A stretch of DNA of 64,000 nt from Enorma sp964624825 (lineage in GTDB: Bacteria > Actinomycetota > Coriobacteriia > Coriobacteriales > Coriobacteriaceae): assembly GCA_964624825.1 (NCBI GenBank), contig CAZUYD010000009.1, positions 1 to 64,000 on the forward strand, read 5' to 3'. This document shows positions 54,786 to 62,592 of this stretch, in pieces. A program made the translations under genes and the position numbers. Below the pieces are notes generated by a model. That model saw only the letters and a program-made list of their open reading frames with translations. It did not search any database and was not told the DNA's origin. How positions within the stretch are numbered: the first letter of the stretch is position 1; every line of letters begins with the position of its first letter.

Positions 54786-54854
54786 CATTTAGTCGAGCGA
54801 GCACGGGGCGTCTCGTCGTTTTGGCGGGGCGCCCCATCTTGTGTCTCGGCACGC

Positions 54855-56393
54855 TCAGTGCTGGCCGGTGTTTTTGATATGCGCGCGGAAATCGAGGGCT
54901 TTGATGATGATCTGCAGCCTAAGGCGCACGTCAGGGTCATCGAGGTCATCGTCGAGAAGGCGGCGAATGCGGTCGATTCGCTCGTGGAAGGTGCTTCGGT
55001 GCACGAAGAGCTCCTTCGATGCGCGCGTGGCGCTCATGTTGCAGTTGAAGTAGACCTTGAGCGTTTCCAAATAGCCCGTCTTTGAGGCGCGGTCGTGCGC
55101 AAGGAGGCGACGCACCCCATCGGTATAGAAGAGCTCGATAGGCAGCTCGCCTGTGGCGCTCGAGATCATTTCCGCGAGCGCGATATCTTGGAAGTGGTGG
55201 ATGGTGACTGTGGGCTCAATGAGCGTGCCCTGTTCGAGGGCACGGCTTGCCTGGAGGAAGTAGAGCTGTGCGTTTGCCAGGTCAAGGATGGGGTCGGAGA
55301 CGCCGCAGGATGCGCTGACGCTCGCAACGATCGGTTCGAGGGCCTCTTCGAGCTGCGCGCGCCATGCGCCGCGCTCAACCTCATCATCCTGAACGATCTC
55401 GGAAAGGTCGATGAAAGCTACGACCGAGGTGCGGTGGTAGGTGAAGGCGATCGAGTGGTGAAACGCAGTCTCCACGAGCGTGCAGAGATAGCTTGTGGGG
55501 AGCTGGCGCAGGCGGTGCTCAAGACGTATGCGCACACAGCATAGGATACGACCGTGGGTATCTTCGACGATCGCGCGACCCCGAGCGTCGAGGGGCTGCT
55601 GTGCGACGAGGCATTCGAGGGCGTGCTTGAGGCTTCTTCGCGTGTCGTCCGGCGCGATGGGCTCGTGCATGAGCGCTCGTTCCACGAAGCGGGCGAGGTG
55701 GGCGATGAGGCATTTGTCGCTCTGACGGAAGGGGCGCGTTTCGTAGGAGATGGTGATGCAACCGAGGTAGTCGCCGTCGTTCAGCAAGTTCGCGTTCAGG
55801 GTCGTGGTGTCGAGCAGGTTCAGCACGAAGGGCTCGTCCACATACATCGAGAGCTCATGGAGGTCGAGGAACTGCCTGATTTTGTCGGATCCGAGCACAA
55901 GCTCGTCGCCGACCATTCCTTTAGGCGTACCGATATGGGCTACATAGCGAAAGCCGGCGTCGATGACGAACATGTCGTTGCCAAAGATCGCCCGGGACGC
56001 CTCGATGAGCTCCTGCACGGGCGCGTCGACGGTAAGGAGCCTCGCGAGGTGCTCGTTCCAGTCCTCATAGGTGTCGAAGATGCGTTGGCAGGTATTGAAC
56101 ACCTGGTAAAAGTCGCATTCAGCAGCAAGCTCTATCACGCAGCAGCGATCTTCGAACCATCTGAGACGCGGGGTGGGTCCTATCACCACGAGCACCACAT
56201 GCTCGCCAATGCTCGGCGCCTGGGGCAGCTGGCGTGCAGTGAGCACGTACAGATGGTCGTCCTTGAGCTCGCGTGTCCCGCCTTCGAGCAGAAGGGGGCG
56301 ACCCAGATGCAGCTTGGGGCTGCGTTCGCCGGCAATAGAACCCGCAAAGGTGCGGGGCAGGTTGTCGAAAAGGATATCGGCGTTCAGGAGCAT
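54855..56393 (-). CDS. PucR/CdaR-family transcriptional regulator
   Basis: The 512-aa protein ends in the PucR-type helix-turn-helix (residues ~450-510: YLETLKVYFNCNMSATRASKELFVHRSTFHERIDRIRRLL). A GGDEF-like middle precedes it (~290-430). The first half is a sensor region (RWFEDRCCVIELAA..., FGNDMFVIDAGFRYVAHIGTPKGM) reminiscent of PAS/GAF folds. Family members activate catabolic genes for purines, sugar acids and other nutrients when the substrate is present. ATG 56393 with GAGGGGA upstream. It is transcribed divergently from the 410-aa gene and is the likely regulator of the C1 locus on both sides. Confidence 0.88.
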   Translation of the reverse strand: MLLNADILFDNLPRTFAGSIAGERSPKLHLGRPLLLEGGTRELKDDHLYVLTARQLPQAPSIGEHVVLVVIGPTPRLRWFEDRCCVIELAAECDFYQVFNTCQRIFDTYEDWNEHLARLLTVDAPVQELIEASRAIFGNDMFVIDAGFRYVAHIGTPKGMVGDELVLGSDKIRQFLDLHELSMYVDEPFVLNLLDTTTLNANLLNDGDYLGCITISYETRPFRQSDKCLIAHLARFVERALMHEPIAPDDTRRSLKHALECLVAQQPLDARGRAIVEDTHGRILCCVRIRLEHRLRQLPTSYLCTLVETAFHHSIAFTYHRTSVVAFIDLSEIVQDDEVERGAWRAQLEEALEPIVASVSASCGVSDPILDLANAQLYFLQASRALEQGTLIEPTVTIHHFQDIALAEMISSATGELPIELFYTDGVRRLLAHDRASKTGYLETLKVYFNCNMSATRASKELFVHRSTFHERIDRIRRLLDDDLDDPDVRLRLQIIIKALDFRAHIKNTGQH

Positions 56394-56707
56394 TGGGCCA
56401 CCTGTCCCCTCTAACCGGTTTGCCGTGCTCAAGACTATGAGGTTTAACCAAGTATAAGTGTGCAGTTTGTTGCCATAGATGAACAAGAGAATGCGAAATG
56501 TGCTTTTAGATAAGCGCAATCGGTAAGCGGTACGAATGGCTAGCTGAGTGGTTTTCCATACCCAGACACATTGTCTGGTTCATGTAGGAAACATTCCGTC
56601 CAACCGTTGTATGTTCATCGCCGCGCGCTGCGCGCACGATAGCGCTGGGTGCCGTATTCGGTGGTGCCCGCGCCCGCGAGCGGGCGATGCGAACAGAGGA
56701 GGGAACG
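56394..56707. promoter_or_regulatory. Divergent control region of the PucR gene and the GcvT-like operon
   Basis: 314 bp, AT-richer than its surroundings. It contains TATACT on the minus strand (possible -10 for the PucR gene, near 56452) and the dyad CCAGACA-CAT-TGTCTGG at 56562-56578, a candidate PucR site. Confidence 0.5.
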
Positions 56708-57940
56708 ATGCCCATCAAGGACAAGCTCGATACGAGCGCCTGCGTCAAGACCGCATGGGGCAGGCTCATCCCGCAAGACGAGGCGTACAGCACGTGCCTG
56801 CGGCAGATCGCCGCGTTTTCGGCGAACATCTTCCAGGTGATGCGTATCTTAAATCCCAGCTGGGAGGATCGCACCACGGCCATCTGCGAAACTGCCTACA
56901 TGATGAACACCGCCGCCTGCGCAGGCGGGGAGGGTCAGCTGCACGCCTATCTCGATGCCTTCTATGACGAGTGGAACATCCCCGAGTTCGTGAAGCGCGC
57001 GGCGTGGATCGGGGCAATCTGGGGTGATTCTGGCGACGAGGCCGAGGATATGGCTGGCCGCGTGATCCAGTACACCGAGGATCGCGTCGAGAAGGAGCTC
57101 GATACCTGTCCATGGGATATCGTCGGTTCCGAGCTCTGCAACATGACGACGTCGATGTTTACCGCGAACTTCGACATCGCGGCCGGCGGTGAGCACGGTG
57201 CGATTCAAAACGACGTCGCTCTCAACATGTGCGAGGCACGCGGGTGCGGCAACCGCCACTGCCGCGTGGTCGCCGAGCGCCTCGATGCGTTCAACCTTGA
57301 TCATCAGGGTTGGCTCGACCATCGCGGCCAGCCCACGCAGCCAGTTCACGACACCCCGCCCGAGCGCAGCGTGACCCACGGCATGGGGCTCAGAAACGGC
57401 CAGTACTGCCAGACCTTCGGCGAGGAGAACACCCTCGAGTGGCAGTACGCGTGGGTTGCTGCCATGGGATGGGTGTGGTCGGTCTCCTTCCCGCTCATCG
57501 CCATCCGTGAGATGGCCGAGGATGACGAGGAGTTCGAGCGCGTGCTCGATCGGGTTTTCGCCACGGCTGGCAAGAACGCGTTCGTGGATGCCTTCGCCGT
57601 CGAAGGCCTGCGCTCTTATCTAGGCGTTCCGCACGAGCTGGGGTCGAACGACCCGCGCCTCATGGGCGGCTATATCGCCTTTATGCTCGATTGCCAGCTC
57701 GTCCCGTACGAGATGGAGGCATTCGACGAAGAGGGCTGCATCATCAAGGTCGAGACCGACACCTTCACCGGGCGCTTCCCGATGGCTCCGCTCGACGAGA
57801 TCACCCTGGGGTACGAGGCGCAGTGGAATGGCGCCGTGAAGACGATGGTCTCGCCCGAGTGGTTCGTCTGGATCGATGGCAAAGACGATGAGTACCTGTA
57901 TATCAATGTGGGTCACAAGGTCGACGATCGCGCGCTATAG
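56708..57940 (+). CDS. Unrecognised 410-aa protein with V4R-like Cys cluster, upstream of GcvT-like gene
   Basis: No confident family assignment. The protein is acidic and apparently soluble (no signal or membrane helix). A segment at residues ~160-190 (VALNMCEARGCGNRHCRVVAE; Cys 175, 180, 185) resembles the C-terminal Cys motif of V4R domains, small-molecule or metal-binding domains found in sensors and carbon-metabolism proteins. The N-terminal ~130 residues are helical; the C-terminal ~200 are rich in Trp, Asp and Glu (NTLEWQYAWVAAMGWVWSVSFPL). ATG 56708 with GAGGAGGGA upstream. The GcvT-like gene follows after 9 nt, so the two proteins probably act together. It could be the substrate-activating subunit (inference). 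Confidence 0.65.
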   Translation: MPIKDKLDTSACVKTAWGRLIPQDEAYSTCLRQIAAFSANIFQVMRILNPSWEDRTTAICETAYMMNTAACAGGEGQLHAYLDAFYDEWNIPEFVKRAAWIGAIWGDSGDEAEDMAGRVIQYTEDRVEKELDTCPWDIVGSELCNMTTSMFTANFDIAAGGEHGAIQNDVALNMCEARGCGNRHCRVVAERLDAFNLDHQGWLDHRGQPTQPVHDTPPERSVTHGMGLRNGQYCQTFGEENTLEWQYAWVAAMGWVWSVSFPLIAIREMAEDDEEFERVLDRVFATAGKNAFVDAFAVEGLRSYLGVPHELGSNDPRLMGGYIAFMLDCQLVPYEMEAFDEEGCIIKVETDTFTGRFPMAPLDEITLGYEAQWNGAVKTMVSPEWFVWIDGKDDEYLYINVGHKVDDRAL

Positions 57941-57949
57941 GAGGCGAAT

Positions 57950-58939
57950 ATGCTGTTCAAGGAAGATGAGGTCGCACGGGCCGAGGCTCTGTCCGTGCGC
58001 GAGAACGTGGGTTGGTACTTCTGGACGCACGACCTTGTTGAGGTGACCGGTCAAGACGCCCAGGCGTTTCTCGAGCGCCTGCTCGTGAACCGCGTGGCAA
58101 ACCTCGAGATTGGTCGTGGACGCTACACCACGATGCTCGACGAGAATGGAACGATTATCGACGATTTGGTGGTCACGCGGCGCGCAGCGGACGTCTTCTG
58201 GCTCTCTACGCTCTACGGGCCTCATGCCTGTCGTTGGTTCGATGCCCATGCGCGCGAGGGCGAGGATGTGGCGTGGCAGGATATAACAGCGGGTCACTAC
58301 ATGTATGCCGTGCAGGGACCTGCATCTTCTGCAGCGATGGAGCGCCTGCTCGGACAGAGCGTCGAGGGGCTCAAGCGGTTCGAGATGATCGATGCGACGA
58401 TCGGCGATGTCGCGGTCGTTGTGGATCGCGGTGGCTTCACCGGCGAGCTTGGCTACGAGATCTACTGCGCGCGTAAGGATAACGATGCGGTACGCGAGGC
58501 CATCGAGGCGGCTGTGGGCGCGCCGCGCCTTTCCGTCCTCGAGGTTTACGTGCGTTCGCTGCCCATGGAGAAAGGCATGGCGCTTCGCCAAGATTATTTC
58601 GGTCTCACGCCCTTCGAAGCCGGGCTCGGTTGGTCGGTGCACTTCGATAAGGACTTCATAGGTAAAGAGGCGCTTCTCGCCGCACAAGCCGAGCCGCTTC
58701 GTCGCAAATTCGTGGGTTTCGAGCTCGAGCGCGAGAGCTATGAGGATATCGCCCAGGGAGAGATCGTGCGCAAGCGCGGCATCCCGGTGGGCATCGCCCG
58801 GGCGTTCATCTATGGCTACACGGTCGAGAAGAACATCGGTTTCGGCATCGTGGATGCCGAGAGGTGCCCGGTGGGTACCCGGGTGAAGATGGGGCCGAAC
58901 GACTCGCCCGCCATCGTGGTCGAGCCTAAGTGGCTATAG
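57950..58939 (+). CDS. GcvT-family tetrahydrofolate-dependent aminomethyl/methyltransferase
   Basis: The 329-aa protein has the GcvT/DmdA/LigM fold: LVEVTGQDAQAFLERLLVNRVANLEIGRGRYTTMLDENGTIIDDLVVTRR, with the conserved folate-site Asp pair at ~71-72, then YAVQGPASSAAMERLL, GFTGELGYEIYC, MEKGMALRQDYFGLTPFEAGLGWSVHFDKDFIGKEAL and the C-terminal barrel (GIPVGIARAFIYGYTVEKNIGFGIV). True GcvT works with the H-protein lipoyl arm, but no gcvH or gcvP is nearby. Relatives strip a methyl or aminomethyl group from DMSP, dimethylglycine or methoxyarenes directly onto tetrahydrofolate. ATG with AGGAGG upstream. Confidence 0.85.
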   Translation: MLFKEDEVARAEALSVRENVGWYFWTHDLVEVTGQDAQAFLERLLVNRVANLEIGRGRYTTMLDENGTIIDDLVVTRRAADVFWLSTLYGPHACRWFDAHAREGEDVAWQDITAGHYMYAVQGPASSAAMERLLGQSVEGLKRFEMIDATIGDVAVVVDRGGFTGELGYEIYCARKDNDAVREAIEAAVGAPRLSVLEVYVRSLPMEKGMALRQDYFGLTPFEAGLGWSVHFDKDFIGKEALLAAQAEPLRRKFVGFELERESYEDIAQGEIVRKRGIPVGIARAFIYGYTVEKNIGFGIVDAERCPVGTRVKMGPNDSPAIVVEPKWL

Positions 58940-59027
58940 CGGCGAACCTTCCGCTCGCCCTGCGAACCCTGCGTATATGAGACGGCCTGCGGGCGGGCGC
59001 GCAGCCCGCCCCGGAAGGAGGCATGCG

Positions 59028-59849
59028 ATGCGATTCAACGATAAGGTGATCCTCGTGGTGGGGTCGGCATCCGGCATGGGTGCCGCCACGGTGAAGATGC
59101 TCCTCGAGGAGGGCGCCCACGTCGTGGCGTTCGACAATAACGAAGAGACCATGGAAGAGCTTGAGGAAGAGCTCGCAGAATGCTACGCAGAGGCTCCGGG
59201 CACCTTTGAGAAGTACATGGGCGATGTGACCGATGAGGCGGCTCGCGCGGGTTACCTCGATTACGTGCGCGAGCGCTATGGCACCATTGACAGCCTGTGC
59301 TACGTGGTGGGCGTGCTCGACCTCATGTGCCCGGCGCACAAGACCGACGATGAGCTCTGGCAATACGTCATGGACGTGAACGTGAACGATTGCTTCTATA
59401 TGGTGCGCGACGCCCTGCCGATGCTTCTCGACCACGAGGGGCCGGCGGCGAACGTCGTGATCGTGGGGTCGGTGGGCGGCCTCTATGGATCCACGGCCGG
59501 TGCGGCCTACGTTACCTCGAAGCATGCGGTGCTCGGTCTCGCGCGGAACCTCGCATGGAGCTACCATTGGCGCAACCTCCGCGTGAATGTGGTGAACCCG
59601 GGTGCCATCATGACGAACATCATGGGCAACGCCATGGAGAAGTGGCCGGATCGCGAGGTGATGGATGACGACGGCAACGATCTCTATAGCGTGCGCGGCG
59701 CGGTGAGCTTGGGCGTGGATGCCGAGGGCGGCAACATGATGGGCGACGCCGAGGACATCGCGCGGGCGATCCTCTTCTTGCTCGACGATGAGAACAAGTA
59801 TGTGAACGGCGCGCAGATCACCGTCGACGGCGGCTGGACGAGTTTCTAA
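59028..59849 (+). CDS. Short-chain dehydrogenase/reductase (NAD type)
   Basis: The 273-aa classical SDR has GSASGMGAATVKML (nucleotide loop), AFDNN with Asp at the end of beta-2 (favouring NAD over NADP), the catalytic Ser in VGSVGGLYGS and YVTSK, and a C-terminal GAQITVDGGWTSF. It oxidises or reduces a hydroxyl/keto group. The ATG at 59028 has AAGGAGG six nt upstream; the frame from 58977 is rejected. It lies 88 nt after the GcvT-like gene and probably belongs to the same operon, acting on the substrate before or after C1 removal. Confidence 0.9.
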   Translation: MRFNDKVILVVGSASGMGAATVKMLLEEGAHVVAFDNNEETMEELEEELAECYAEAPGTFEKYMGDVTDEAARAGYLDYVRERYGTIDSLCYVVGVLDLMCPAHKTDDELWQYVMDVNVNDCFYMVRDALPMLLDHEGPAANVVIVGSVGGLYGSTAGAAYVTSKHAVLGLARNLAWSYHWRNLRVNVVNPGAIMTNIMGNAMEKWPDREVMDDDGNDLYSVRGAVSLGVDAEGGNMMGDAEDIARAILFLLDDENKYVNGAQITVDGGWTSF

Positions 59850-60158
59850 CATCGGTGCTCAAACGGTGAGGCGGAGGGGTAGTCGCGCAGTCTCGGTGGC
59901 ATATGTTTCGCACGGATTGTGCGTTGTCGCCCGCACACCGCTCTTCTAAACTGATTGCAACGCGCTCAACGTCCGGCATGGTGACGTGCCGGACGTTCAA
60001 GCGCATGAAAGCACCGCTCGCCGATGACGATGCGGCAGGATATTTCCGAGCCGCGAAAGGTACTAAGATTAAGTAACTCATTAAGTAACTTATCTGTTTT
60101 CCGTGCCCGCGGTGTCTTTTGGCGGTGGCGATGAGGCTGGTGGCGGAGAGGAGCCCGG
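59850..60158. other. 309-bp gap between the SDR gene and fhs
   Basis: Holds a perfect 11-bp hairpin at 59968-59997 (AACGTCCGGCA / TGCCGGACGTT, no T-run) and two copies of TTAAGTAACT at 60069-60078 and 60081-60090. The repeats may be regulator sites for fhs. Nothing resembling a tetrahydrofolate riboswitch was recognised. Confidence 0.5.
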
Positions 60159-61835
60159 ATGGTAGCGTACAAAACCGATATCGAGATTGCACAGGAAGCT
60201 GAGATGCGGCCTATCTCTCAGGTGGCCGAGTCGGTCGGTCTCACCGACGATCAACTCGAGCATTACGGCAAGTACAAGGCGAAGGTCGACATCCATGCAC
60301 TGAACGATCTGCCCGAGTTTGGCAAGCTCGTGCTCGTGACGGCCATCACGCCGACGCCGGCGGGCGAGGGCAAAACGACCACCTCGGTCGGTTTGGCAGA
60401 CGGGCTGCGCAAGCTCGGCAAAAAGGCGGTGCTGGCGCTGCGCGAGCCGTCTCTCGGACCGGTCTTCGGTGTGAAGGGCGGCGCTGCGGGCGGCGGCTAT
60501 GCCCAGGTCATTCCCATGGAAGACATCAATCTGCACTTCACCGGCGACTTCCATGCCATCGGCGCGGCGAACAACCTTCTCGCCGCGATGCTCGACAATC
60601 ACATCAAGCAGGGTAACGAGCTCAACATCGATCCGCGCCGCATCACGTGGAAGCGTGCCGTCGATATGAACGATCGCCAGCTTCGCCGCATCGTGGACGG
60701 CTTGGACGGCGTGGCGAATGGCGTGCCGCGCGAAGACGGCTTCGATATCACCGTGGCCTCTGAGGTCATGGCGGTGTTCTGCCTGGCTCGCGACCTCATC
60801 GACCTTAAGGAGCGCTTGGGTCGCATGGTCGTTGCATACACCTATGACCAGAAGCCCGTCACCGCGCACGACTTGGGTGCCGAAGGTGCCATGACCGCGC
60901 TGCTCAAGGACGCCATCAAACCCAACCTGGTGCAGACGCTCGAGCATACGCCCGCGTTCGTGCACGGTGGCCCCTTTGCGAACATCGCGCACGGCTGCAA
61001 CTCGGTGATCGCCACCAAGACCGCGCTCAAGCTGGGCGATTACGTGGTAACCGAGGCCGGCTTCGGCGCAGACCTTGGTGCCGAGAAGTTCTGCGACATC
61101 AAATGTCGCATGGCTGGCCTCAGCCCCGACGCATGCGTGGTCGTGGCGACGGTGCGCGCGCTCAAGATGCATGGCGGCCTGCCCAAGGCAGACCTTGCGC
61201 ACGAGGACCTCGAGGCGCTCGAGAAGGGGCTCCCGAACCTGCTCCAGCATGTGAAGAACATGCAGGAGGTCTACGGCCTGCCGGTCGTGGTCGCCATCAA
61301 TGCCTTCCCCACAGATACGAAGTCGGAGCTCGACCTGGTCGAGGAGCGGTGTCGCGAGCTCGGCGTGAACGTCGCCCTCTCCGAGGTGTGGGCGAAAGGC
61401 GGCGAGGGTGGACGCGCGCTCGCCGAGGAGGTCGTGCGGCTCTGCGAGGCGGGCGAGGCGACCTTTGGCTACTCGTATGAGCTCGACACCACGATCGAGC
61501 AGAAGCTTGAAGCGATCGCAGCGAAGATATATCACGCGGACGGCGTCGATTTCACGCCGGCGGCCAAAAAGCAGATGGCGAACCTTGAGAAGCAGGGGTT
61601 CGGCGCGCTGCCGATCTGCATGGCGAAAACGCAATACTCGTTCTCGGACGACCAAACGTTGCTTGGCGCGCCGCGCGGCTTCCGCATCACGGTGCGCAAC
61701 CTCAAGGTCTCTGCGGGTGCGGGGTTCATCGTGGCGCTTACGGGCGACATCATGACCATGCCGGGACTCCCGAAGAAGCCGGCTGCGCTGAACATCGACG
61801 TGACAGCCGATGGCAAGATCACAGGGCTCTTCTAG
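60159..61835 (+). CDS. fhs: Formate--tetrahydrofolate ligase
   Basis: Fhs interconverts formate, ATP and tetrahydrofolate with 10-formyl-tetrahydrofolate; in the reverse direction it makes ATP. The 558-aa protein has the P-loop TPTPAGEGKTTTSVGL, REPSLGPVFGVKGGAAGGGYAQVIPMEDINLHFTGDFHAI, and TEAGFGADLGAEKF, all diagnostic. The length is typical. ATG with GAGGAG upstream. It starts the run fhs-fchA-folD-folE. Confidence 0.97.
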   Translation: MVAYKTDIEIAQEAEMRPISQVAESVGLTDDQLEHYGKYKAKVDIHALNDLPEFGKLVLVTAITPTPAGEGKTTTSVGLADGLRKLGKKAVLALREPSLGPVFGVKGGAAGGGYAQVIPMEDINLHFTGDFHAIGAANNLLAAMLDNHIKQGNELNIDPRRITWKRAVDMNDRQLRRIVDGLDGVANGVPREDGFDITVASEVMAVFCLARDLIDLKERLGRMVVAYTYDQKPVTAHDLGAEGAMTALLKDAIKPNLVQTLEHTPAFVHGGPFANIAHGCNSVIATKTALKLGDYVVTEAGFGADLGAEKFCDIKCRMAGLSPDACVVVATVRALKMHGGLPKADLAHEDLEALEKGLPNLLQHVKNMQEVYGLPVVVAINAFPTDTKSELDLVEERCRELGVNVALSEVWAKGGEGGRALAEEVVRLCEAGEATFGYSYELDTTIEQKLEAIAAKIYHADGVDFTPAAKKQMANLEKQGFGALPICMAKTQYSFSDDQTLLGAPRGFRITVRNLKVSAGAGFIVALTGDIMTMPGLPKKPAALNIDVTADGKITGLF

Positions 61836-61895
61836 GGCAGATGCCTCCACGCGCGCGGGTCGCGTCGCCCACCGGTTTGCGCGTATAGGCTACAT

Positions 61896-61915
61896 GCGAC
61901 GCCCGTAGGCGTCGC
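61896..61915 (+). other. Intercistronic hairpin between fhs and fchA
   Basis: A perfect 8-bp stem (GCGACGCC / GGCGTCGC) with loop CGTA lies 60 nt after fhs. No T-run, so it is more likely an mRNA stability or processing element than a terminator. Confidence 0.4.
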
Positions 61916-61939
61916 GGTGCAGGAAACGGAGTAGGTGTC

Positions 61940-62590
61940 ATGGGTGATAACCAAGCGATGGGCGTACGGCTCAGCGAGTACGCGTGCGGCGATTTCGCGC
62001 AAGCCCTGGCAGCAAAGCGTTCGGTGCCTGGCGGCGGCGGCGCGGCGGCGCTTGCCGGGGCGCTTGGGATCGCGCTTTGCTCCATGGTGGGGAGCTTCAC
62101 CGTGGGAAAGAGAACATACGCCGAGGTCGAAGCAGATGTCGAGCGCATCATGGCGGGGGCGGAGGATATTCGGTGCCGTCTGGTCGATCTCATCGATGCC
62201 GATGCGGCCTCGTTCGAGCCGCTTTCGCGCGCATACTCGATTCCCAAGACCGATCCCACGCGCGCCCAGGTGCTCGAGGAGGCCACCAAGGCCGCATGCG
62301 TGGCGCCCGTTGAGATGGTGCGCCAGTGTGCCCGCGCGGTCGAGGCGCTTGAGGAGATGGCCGAGAAGGGAAGCCGCTTGCTCATATCTGATGTGGGCTG
62401 CGGCGCGGCGCTCTGCGCGGCAGCGCTCAAGGCGGCAAGCCTCAACGTATATGTGAACACCAAGACGCTCGCCGACCGTGAGCACGCCGATGCGCTCGAG
62501 CATGAGGTCGACGAGCTGCTCGCGTGCTACGTGCCGCGCGCGGACGCGCTCGCGAGAACCGTCGAGGACCGCATCAGGGGAAGGGCATAG
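61940..62590 (+). CDS. fchA: Methenyltetrahydrofolate cyclohydrolase / formimidoyl-THF cyclodeaminase
   Basis: The 216-aa all-helical protein belongs to the FTCD_C family: the start LSEYACGDFAQALAAKRSVPGGGGAAALAGALGIALCSMVGSFT with the Gly-rich loop, and SDVGCGAALCAAALKAASLNVYVN near the end. In purine- and amino-acid-fermenting anaerobes this enzyme either deaminates 5-formimino-tetrahydrofolate or acts as methenyl-tetrahydrofolate cyclohydrolase. ATG at 61940 with GGAAACGGAG upstream. It is 2 nt from folD, whose own catalytic Lys seems missing, so FchA may supply the cyclohydrolase step. Confidence 0.92.
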   Translation: MGDNQAMGVRLSEYACGDFAQALAAKRSVPGGGGAAALAGALGIALCSMVGSFTVGKRTYAEVEADVERIMAGAEDIRCRLVDLIDADAASFEPLSRAYSIPKTDPTRAQVLEEATKAACVAPVEMVRQCARAVEALEEMAEKGSRLLISDVGCGAALCAAALKAASLNVYVNTKTLADREHADALEHEVDELLACYVPRADALARTVEDRIRGRA

Positions 62591-62592
62591 CC

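Noticed and set aside
57950..58939. Standard glycine cleavage T-protein
   Set aside because: No gcvH, gcvP or lipoamide dehydrogenase gene is nearby and the neighbours differ, so a GcvT-family enzyme with another substrate is more likely; true GcvT cannot be excluded without a phylogeny.
59850..60158. Tetrahydrofolate riboswitch upstream of fhs
   Set aside because: I looked for the conserved folate-riboswitch core and did not recognise it. A covariance-model search would settle this.
60090..61850. 586-codon minus-strand frame opposite fhs
   Set aside because: It mirrors a highly conserved plus-strand gene and has no domain; long antisense frames are expected at this GC content. The same applies to the 529-codon frame at 47296-48885 opposite valS.
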